Source: Litoditis marina
Taxonomy: Eukaryota > Nematoda > Chromadorea > Rhabditida > Rhabditidae
DNA length: 64,000 bases
Direction of reading: 5' to 3'
Assembly: GCA_964036275.1 (NCBI GenBank)
Contig: OZ038433.1
Coordinates: forward strand, 31,479,836 to 31,543,835
Below the pieces are notes generated by a model that was not told where the DNA came from, searched no databases, and saw nothing but the letters and a program-made list of their open reading frames with translations. Positions 57,565 to 64,000 of the stretch are shown one piece after another. The position numbers and the translations under genes were made by a program. Numbering within the stretch: the stretch's first letter is position 1; every line of letters begins with the position of its first letter.

Positions 57565-57920
57565 TGTGCGGGTCAGTAGTGACACGCACTGTAAATGGAA
57601 ACAGAAAACCGAAAAGATATATGTTCATTCAAGAAATGGAAGCATAAAACAAAGTAACAAAATGTGAGCCGCCGTCCCTGACTCAGTCGCATGGGGAACC
57701 CTTTTCTCCTCGCTCACAGCTGGAGGCGGACCCTGTAACAGATCTATTAGTCATCATCGATTTACTATACATAATGCTTATTGGGAATTAGCAGAAGGTC
57801 TGGCGAACTAGTTAGAGATTTGTACTTAGAAAGAAGGGTAAATGGAAAGGGTACTTGTAATGGCCGGGTCACGTAATGAGGGTACTATAAATATAACAGT
57901 GCCATACTGTTGGCACTTGC
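57565..57920 (-). repeat. 5' LTR of the 9.5-kb element
   Basis: Identical by reading to 48429-48784 and followed by AGACT (57921-57925). It should carry the element's promoter, reading leftwards. Confidence 0.93.
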
Positions 57921-57925
57921 AGACT

Positions 57926-58448
57926 GTAATTTTGGTATTCATATTATGACTCTGCAAGAGCAGATTCGCTCCACTCATGAACGTAGATCATGCGTGCATG
58001 ACGAAAATAGTTATCATAGTTTGTTTCATTAGTTGTTGAGTTTTTGTTCATCATTTTGTTTTAGGTGAAGATTATTAGTTTGTGATTGAGATTGATACCT
58101 GTGAATATGTTTTCCTCATTCTTGTTGTTTTTACTATTTTGTTGTGTTTTCTTTCACGTTGTTGTCGTGTTATAGCTAGAGTTGGAAGAGAATCCGAACC
58201 CCTCACCATCTTCTTCATTGGGCACGTCATTAATTTTCTGTGAACAGTTTTATATGAAACGGTTGTGACTATTTCTATGCGATATGACTATACAAAACCT
58301 TTATTTATCGAAATGCCAACAAAAATGTATCGAAATGCCAAAAAGTTGTTCAAGTTCAAGTTGCAACAATTCACGTGTGAGTTGTGAGAATTCTGAGAAT
58401 ATCAATGTTCAAAATTTGATGTCAATTCCAAAGGAGCTTCACAACCCT
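57926..58448. other. Region without a supported gene
   Basis: AT-rich flanking DNA of the retroelement insertion; no domain-bearing frame. It continues the sequence interrupted at 48428. Confidence 0.35.
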
Positions 58449-58725
58449 GAAAAGTCCAAGCTAAATAAGTTTTAGCTGAAAATTCCAAGCTGAATAAGTT
58501 TCAGCTGAAAATTCCAAGCTAAATAAGTTTTAGCTGAAAAGTCCAAGCTTAAAACGGTACTAGCTGAAAAGTCCAAGCTTAAAACGGTAATAGCTGAAAA
58601 GTCCAAGCTAAATGAGTTTCAACTGAATAGTCCAAGCCTAGAACGGTACTGGCTCAATGGTCCAAGCTGAATGAGAGTTTGCCGAAAAGTCCGAGCTTAA
58701 AACGCATTAGCTGAAAAGTCACCTA
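58449..58725 (+). repeat. About 33-bp minisatellite, eight or so units
   Basis: Units of the type AGTCCAAGCTAAATAAGTTT + TAGCTGAAA, alternating with AAGTCCAAGCTTAAAACGGT + AnTAGCTGA. Later units are diverged (TTGCCGAAAAGTCCGAGC). All contain stops, so non-coding. It ends 180 bp before the orphan SLC23 exon. Confidence 0.8.
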
Positions 58726-58789
58726 ATTACCTCGCAAAATAGGTTTTAGCTGGATCGTCGCCCACTCCTAGCGGCCGATAAATTTGACC

Positions 58790-58828
58790 TTTGGCATACC
58801 TACTTTTCAAAAGTTTAACCGCTTTTGA
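58790..58828 (-). repeat. 40-bp block inverted relative to 42576-42613
   Basis: GACCTTTGGCATACCTACTT then TTCAAAAGTTTAACCGCTTT is the reverse complement of the block at about 42576-42613, which sits at the start of the BEL/Pao relic. Confidence 0.6.
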
Positions 58829-58904
58829 ATAGTTAGTCGATGTTACGGGAAGAGGCAAAAAAACGGACAACTCTCCGAAAACTAACTTTTATTTTCTCTT
58901 TCAG

Positions 58905-59049
58905 GTTCTTGCTACGTTTCCCTCTCGTTGCAGAACTACCAATTTTCCCGCCAATCGATAAAATCGTCAGAGTTTTGCCTTCATCGAAAAACCTCGACAC
59001 TATACAAGGAGCTCATTACGATGTGGAAGATTTTGAAGGGCATCGATAA
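58905..59049 (+). pseudogene. Orphan copy of the SLC23 last exon
   Basis: Preceded by CTCTTTCAG and starting in the same phase as the exon at 4347, it encodes FLLRFPLVAELPIFPPIDKI, then VRVLPSSKNLDTIQ and YDVEDFEGHR, ending TAA. It aligns with the last exon of the SLC23 gene along its length, apart from three extra codons at the end. Sequence after the stop still shows patches of similarity (GTTTCG...ACTATAATAGG), so the duplication included some 3' UTR. No other SLC23 exon is visible upstream on this strand. The splice site and open frame are kept, so capture by another transcript is possible, but a dead duplicate is the simplest reading. Confidence 0.75.
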
Positions 59050-59912
59050 GTGGGAATGGCTGTTTCGAACTTATACTATAATAGGTTTCTACGTATTATA
59101 TAGGTTTTCGATGAACTGGGAAACATTGTTCAAACTTATCTGATCACATGAAAATAGGACCAAAGTAAACTGGATTAGTTTGTTCAACGAAGTGTACATA
59201 GTTTAACACGTCACGTGAAGTAAATTCTTCAAGTTCATATCATCAGGTAGTTGTTCAACTGATAGAAATAGTTAAAGGGGGGCTGCACTGAATTTTCAAA
59301 TGAAAGATCGAACTGAGACAATTCGATAGATGGTCTTTTCTTACTAGAATGTCCAATTCAAAGCTCTGTTTTCAAAATTCCTTTAATTTTTTTGCATACT
59401 GTCAGGGACGCAGAGGATGATTTGGAGTGAATGAATATTGATTGCGCGCACTTCTCTGACTCTCGTGCCTTTTCGGATAACGCCGTTAGCCAAATTCGGC
59501 ATTCAATGCAGCCCCCCTTTAAGTATTTGCGCAACAGTCTTCTTCGTCGTGAACTGTTCCCATTAGGACATGAACAACCCATTGTTTATTCACTTTCTTA
59601 GTCATTATTGTATTTTTATTGTCGAGTGTTTCTACTACCATTGTCTGTATATAGCATTTGCAGTTGACTTTAATGCAGCGTTCAACATGTTCGATAATAT
59701 GATTTTTCTCTAGTTCTTAGTTGTTGTGCGAGAAATCACTACTTTGCGAAAATACAATGGTTGTTTCACATGTACAGAGATTTATATTTCCGTTCTGTAT
59801 GATTCACATTTAACTGTAAAAGATTGTATACACCACTCTTAGCTTATACACTGTACGTATAGCTCGTGAGACTTTACTGAGCGAGATTCAACTACATGTC
59901 TCGTTCTTCTTT
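59050..59912. other. Intergenic region
   Basis: Partly similar to the SLC23 3' flank up to about 59100. After that no gene is supported; a minus-strand frame at 59358-59582 is Arg/Cys-rich but has no recognisable domain. It should contain the 3' UTR of the srx-like gene. Confidence 0.4.
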
Positions 59913-62900
59913 TCAAATGTCAAACAGTTGGTGCCATGGCTGCATGTCTTCTCGAGATGTCCGACCGTGAATTGTAGCTGGGCTTTTGTAGGTTGGTGGC
60001 GCCGCGAATCGACTGTACCCCCGCAACTTTCTTCTTCGACATTTGCTGCCAGTTGAACCAAATGAAGATTATACTAGAAGTAAATTGAATAGTCACTCAA
60101 AGATGGCACTATAATGATGCATCGTGCACTTCGTAATTGCACGTTTCTCAATTATGCTGTGTTCACCATGCTTCATAAGACTGTGCAATTGACTAACCGT
60201 GTACACTGGAATCATCTTCACACCTAGTTTCAATCATGATGATGCGTATTATGAGGAGAACTTGGCACATTAATATAACTATACCATCCAGAATGTCCCA
60301 GTTACACTGATATATCTTGTTCAAATGACCGAAGTAATATATCAGAGCTCATAAATTAAACATAGCCCGAAACTAACCCATCCAAAAAATGAGACAGCGG
60401 CCAACAGACGGTGAAGCAGAAAAACATCCATAGTTGACTTTCGAAAATATAGGGAAACCCGGTGGTCCAGGTTATCATTTCGAGAATGAAGAGAACCTAG
60501 AATAACAACATGGAAGCAAACAACGCATGTTCATCTACTAACACCGATAGATACAGTTCTCCTCATATCTTTTGTGAATCCTAATCTTGCAAAGTTATCA
60601 TGGTGTTTCCTAAAGAAATAAGTTGGATTCACGCAATTTATTGGTGGTAAGTTGGAATGAGGGTAGCTTTTTTTTCGTTGATCTGAACAAATTATGAAAA
60701 AAAATCGTTTATATATAACTACGCACCGTATAATCGACTACTGTTCACAGAACCGAATATTTACCTGTTGCAGTACGCTTTGAGCAAAATGGCGGAAGTT
60801 TTGTAAAATGCGAGTATCCATCTCGCTTATTTTGTGTCGAAACTGAAACAGTAACCTCAAACCGAAGACATTTCCCACTACTTATGAAGACCGAATTACA
60901 TTTGAGTGCGTTCACAAAATGTGGGAAACTTGCGTGCTTTTTTTCTGATTTATCTCTTATATAAATGTGGAGAACACATCTCGAGATAACATTCGCTCGT
61001 GAACTATCATTGTCCAACTATTATTGTGCAACTTTTATTGTTGACTTCCTCTTGGCAAAGCATAATGAAAATTTTCGAGCCTTCGTTCATTGCTCAATGG
61101 CTTGTTCATACATTTCAACGTTCCAAGTTTCGAATTCGAAATTTCAAGATCTAAAGTTTAACGAGTTCGAATGTTTTGTGTTTTAAATTATTCAGTGATC
61201 CCAAAATTTCAACAAACCAAAGTGCGGGCGACGTTTATAAAGGTAAATAAATTGAGGGTAGATGCAACGACCATTGAGGGATACATGAGGATTTCGGTAT
61301 ACAGAATGTTTCTGTTGTCACACTCCTCGTTAGTATTCATTATGGCGTAAAAGGAAACATCAAACCAACTGATACAGTCATCTGAAGTATATTTTCGTCT
61401 GAACATCTTATTTAGGAACAGTTACTTTTTCACTTGTAGAAAGATAGAATGGTGTGGATACTTTCCAGAAATAAGAGCAACTGACGCTCTTGATGAAATA
61501 CGAACAAACTAAGAAAACGAACTAATATACTGTCGGTCAGTTGCAAAGTCACGCAAAACAAGTTGAACACAGCAGATCTACGGATCGTGCAATGACAAAG
61601 TGCACGATGCCTCATTAGTTACTTCTAGTATTGCTTTTGTGTTACACCGGCAGGACCAGGATCGCTTTGACTGGATCACGGTAGTCTCAATGGAAACGAC
61701 AGTATTTGGGCAGACCCTTACTGATGTATTGCTGATACGCAAACTTTATTCATTCGCTCCATTTGTTACACCATACGAGAATTGTTAAAACTACTTTCGA
61801 GCAAGTTGTGTTGTTGTGGTTAAGAACAAAGCTGTCTTTGAAAGGACTGTTCCTCTTTTGTAGGTTGGAGCCGATTATTCGATACTGTTGTCATTAAAAA
61901 ACATCTGGCTGACTATAATATGAGATGCATGTTCTCAACAACCGCGATCTGTTTACAATTTACCAATTGTTTGTTACTAGATCAGTTTAAAAAGTGAAGT
62001 TGAACTTCTGGCCAATTCAAAACATTAAGATAAAAGACCGAGGTATTGAAATGAACTCACTGAAAACGAAAAGAATAATGACGTACACGATCGAGATCGC
62101 CCAGGTAGACAACACCAGAGGCTGGAACGGGACTTGTAAAAATTCAAACTCTCATTTTTATACAGTGAGGGAGAGTTCGTCTACAAAATCAAGGTTTAAT
62201 GGTTTTCCACTATCATCAAATGTTTTACAAAACTTCACGAACTACTTGTTTGATGGTTACATCGGCTCAGCTAATCACATGCCTATGCTGAGAATCATTG
62301 CGTGAGTAGGTTTACGTGTGATTTACAAGTTATTGTTGATTTCTAACAGTCCAGCAATTTCTGACTAACCACAGTGATCTTCTTCGAGGAGTAAACGGCA
62401 TATTGTCGCCAGAACCAGACAGCGACGAAGCGATTAAGAGCCAAGGGAACTTCCGATAGGATAACCACCATGTATAGGAGGTTGGACAGGAATCCTACCA
62501 CTCCCGTCAACCTGCCAGCAGACTGCTTGATTCCGCTAAAACCAAGTCAACCAAATATTTACCGAAGTCCATTCCAGTCAATATCTTATTAATGTACACC
62601 TAGTTTGTAACGTGAAGTTAAGCGAACGAGTTATGTGCTAAATGGGTGATATACGTGCATCACAGAAATATCTGAGGCCGTATGCATAAAACGTCGGGTA
62701 GAGAGCTGTTATCCCGGGCTAGATTTGGCTATTTCTCAGCCAAGTAAGGTCGGGATCCCAACCCGGCGCGGGATGTTTCATGCATACTATCTCTGATCAC
62801 CTGCGCGACTCGGGAAAACTGAATGTAGCTTACTGTTACTAATTGGTGAATACCATCCACCAAGCAAACATTAACTAGCTACGTGCAAAATAAATCGAAA

Positions 62901-63498
62901 AACCCTCACGCAATCATTATTGGAGAACAATAAAACGCGAAAATGCTGCACAAGGCAGCATTTGCAAAACATCTCGGCAGACAAATAATCAAGAATGGTG
63001 TTGCACCGGACTTTTTGAAATAAAGTTTCACCAGTATGAAAGTATTCGTCAGAAAACCCAGAAACGAAACCTGGAAATTATCACGGTTCTAATTATATGG
63101 TTTCGCTTTACCAGGCAATTTATTCCTGGTTTATGAATACCATATATAAATATCTCACATCAAGATCACCTTTGAGTTGAATTGTCTGACCCCAAACTGA
63201 ACAGGTGTTGATAACCAACATTAGCTCAGTTAGTCAATTGCCCAGTCACGTGAAATATGTTAGACACAGCAGAATTCAGAAACGTGCAATGATAAAGTAC
63301 ACGATTCCTTATTAGAATGCTAACTTTACGCGACTGTTCAATTCACTTCAAGTGAAGTCACTATTCAGGCAGAATGTTTTGGGTGAGCTCGCCATTTGCA
63401 TCACTTTGGTACGGATCATTCTCAACTTACCGCGAACATGAGTTCACCCATGAGTATGCGCTCGGCGGTAGTGTATAGATCAATCACATCCATACCCA
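59913..63498 (-). CDS. srx-like seven-transmembrane chemoreceptor, N-terminus incomplete
   Basis: Nematode chemosensory GPCR. Exons on the minus strand: 62535-62370 (TM3, then PLALNRFVAVWFWRQY, the DRY-equivalent), 62121-62061 (TM4), 61381-61218 (DCISWFDVSFYAIM, then TM5 ending LNLFTFINVARTL), 60842-60765 (NFRHFAQSVLQQ, start of TM6), 60496-60374 (TM6 and TM7 with WPLSHFLDG), 60306-60224 (ILDGIVILMC..., hydrophobic), 60045-59913 (basic tail, TGA). Phases agree if the 60374 end uses the donor GTTTCG. A better donor (GTTAGT, exon ending 60378) would instead give an early stop. An exon at 63498-63431 is open but ends in a phase that needs a further exon before 62535. TM1-TM2 are not placed. The N-R-F-x-A-V, INVAR and H-F-L-D-G patterns suggest srx; family assignment is tentative. 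Confidence 0.65.
60072..60198 (-). repeat. Short dispersed repeat, copy 4 of 6
   Basis: Minus-strand copy in the last intron of the srx-like gene (CTAGAAGTAAATTGAATAGT to GTGCAATTGACTAAC). Confidence 0.6.
61534..61640 (+). repeat. Short dispersed repeat, copy 5 of 6
   Basis: GGTCAGTTGCAAAGTCACGC to TTACTTCTAGTATT, in an intron of the srx-like gene. Confidence 0.6.
63230..63356 (+). repeat. Short dispersed repeat, copy 6 of 6
   Basis: GTTAGTCAATTGCCCAGTCA to CGCGACTGTTCAATTCACTT; the best preserved plus-strand copy besides that at 6953. Confidence 0.6.
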
Positions 63499-63589
63499 CT
63501 GAAAGGATGTTGTTGTTTTCTGTTTGGTGAAATATTTATAAAGTATTAACGACGTTACTAACAAATACTTCAGTCTACTCGTACTTGTA

Positions 63590-63690
63590 CAAATGTATGA
63601 TCACCGCCTCGTTAATGAATGAAGAAATGAAAAAAAATAGAAATAAAACTTATAGAAATGAAATAAAACTTATAGAAATAAAAAAAGTAC
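63590..63690 (+). mobile_element. RTE-type retroposon 3' tail
   Basis: Encodes QMYDHRLVNE followed by a stop, then A-rich GAAATAAAACTTATA repeats. This resembles the C-terminal end of RTE-type non-LTR retrotransposons, here truncated to its last few residues. Similar tails occur at 18590-18670 and about 21530-21570. Confidence 0.4.
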
Positions 63691-64000
63691 GCTCTAACCA
63701 TACCAAAAAAATGGAGGAAAAATTATGAAAAAAAAACAATGAGATGAAATGCCACGCTAATTTAATAGCATGTGCGTGCGTGAACAAAACCAAATTCTTC
63801 CACTAAGCCCTATAGACCCGGCCCTCTGAGAACAACATGAAAATGTTCTTGATTCAGGGTCGAAACGATTTTGGTACCCGAGCGTATGGCCGGGATACCT
63901 AGCTTGCCCGAGGTACCTAGCTTGTGGTACTCTACAATTCGCCTACTCTGTTAGATTGTGTATAACAACTTTGGTTAATCAATTCAATTTATACACTATT
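63691..64000. other. Window end, nothing recognised
   Basis: A-rich stretches (63700-63745), then unique-looking DNA with a GGTACCTAGCTTG repeat (63893-63932). No coding features. Confidence 0.3.

Larger units (their letters stand above)
48429..57920 (-). mobile_element. 9.5-kb Ty3/gypsy-type LTR element carrying a helicase ORF
   Basis: 356-bp LTRs at 48429-48784 and 57565-57920, identical by reading, flanked by AGACT. Element orientation is minus: 5' LTR on the right, primer-binding site, 1.3-kb leader, gag fused to an envelope-like segment, integrase C-terminal remnant with a GPY/F-like module, UPF1-like helicase ORF, polypurine tract, 3' LTR. Protease, reverse transcriptase, RNase H and most of integrase are absent. 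Identical LTRs and long intact frames mean recent arrival; missing enzymes mean trans-mobilisation. A helicase of this kind is not a usual retroelement component to my knowledge. Confidence 0.93.

Noticed and set aside
61600..61788. Plus- or minus-strand open frames as an srx-like exon
   Set aside because: Joining 62061 directly to 61381 gives the expected NDCISWFD sequence in phase, so no exon is needed here.

Overview
The window is nematode nuclear DNA, most likely from a rhabditid close to Caenorhabditis. Genes are split into many short exons joined at TTTCAG-type acceptors and GTAAGT/GTGAGT donors. The gene families (sre-type and srx-like chemoreceptors, a tatn-1-like tyrosine aminotransferase, an SLC23 transporter) are ones rhabditids carry. 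No sign of bacterial organisation was seen. All multi-exon models below were assembled by hand by translating the sequence and matching intron phases.

Layout of the host genes: an SLC23 (nucleobase/ascorbate) transporter lacking its 5' end (248-4479, +); the last two membrane-segment exons of a peptide-receptor-like class A GPCR (16658-17503, +); a trypsin-fold S1 serine protease with its His/Asp/Ser exons spread over 6.7 kb (28986-22327, -); a complete seven-exon sre-type chemoreceptor (31022-34471, +); a complete eight-exon tyrosine aminotransferase (40943-36344, -) with a small membrane protein gene just upstream on the same strand (41955-41376, -); the 3' end of an unrecognised gene (48017-46957, -); an orphan copy of the SLC23 last exon (58905-59049, +); and an srx-like chemoreceptor (63498-59913, -).

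Mobile and repetitive DNA makes up much of the rest. Two LTR retrotransposons have LTR pairs that I read as identical, each flanked by a 5-bp target duplication. One is a 2.9-kb gag-protease element (23967-26892, +) inside an intron of the protease gene. The other is a 9.5-kb Ty3/gypsy-type element (48429-57920, -) that carries, between its LTRs, a gag fused in frame to an envelope-like membrane segment, only the tail of an integrase, and an intact ORF of about 1083 residues for a UPF1-like superfamily 1 helicase. Neither has a visible reverse transcriptase, so both look mobilised in trans. A decayed BEL/Pao element, foldback elements, tRNA-derived insertions, RTE-type 3' tails and several tandem arrays were also seen.

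The 7.8-13.3 kb block is a composite of foldback elements and a 130-bp satellite with a 5-monomer (650-bp) higher-order period. Each monomer typically carries two TGACGTCA palindromes. A shorter, inverted copy of the same composite lies at 44.1-45.7 kb. The item most worth following up is the helicase-carrying retroelement.
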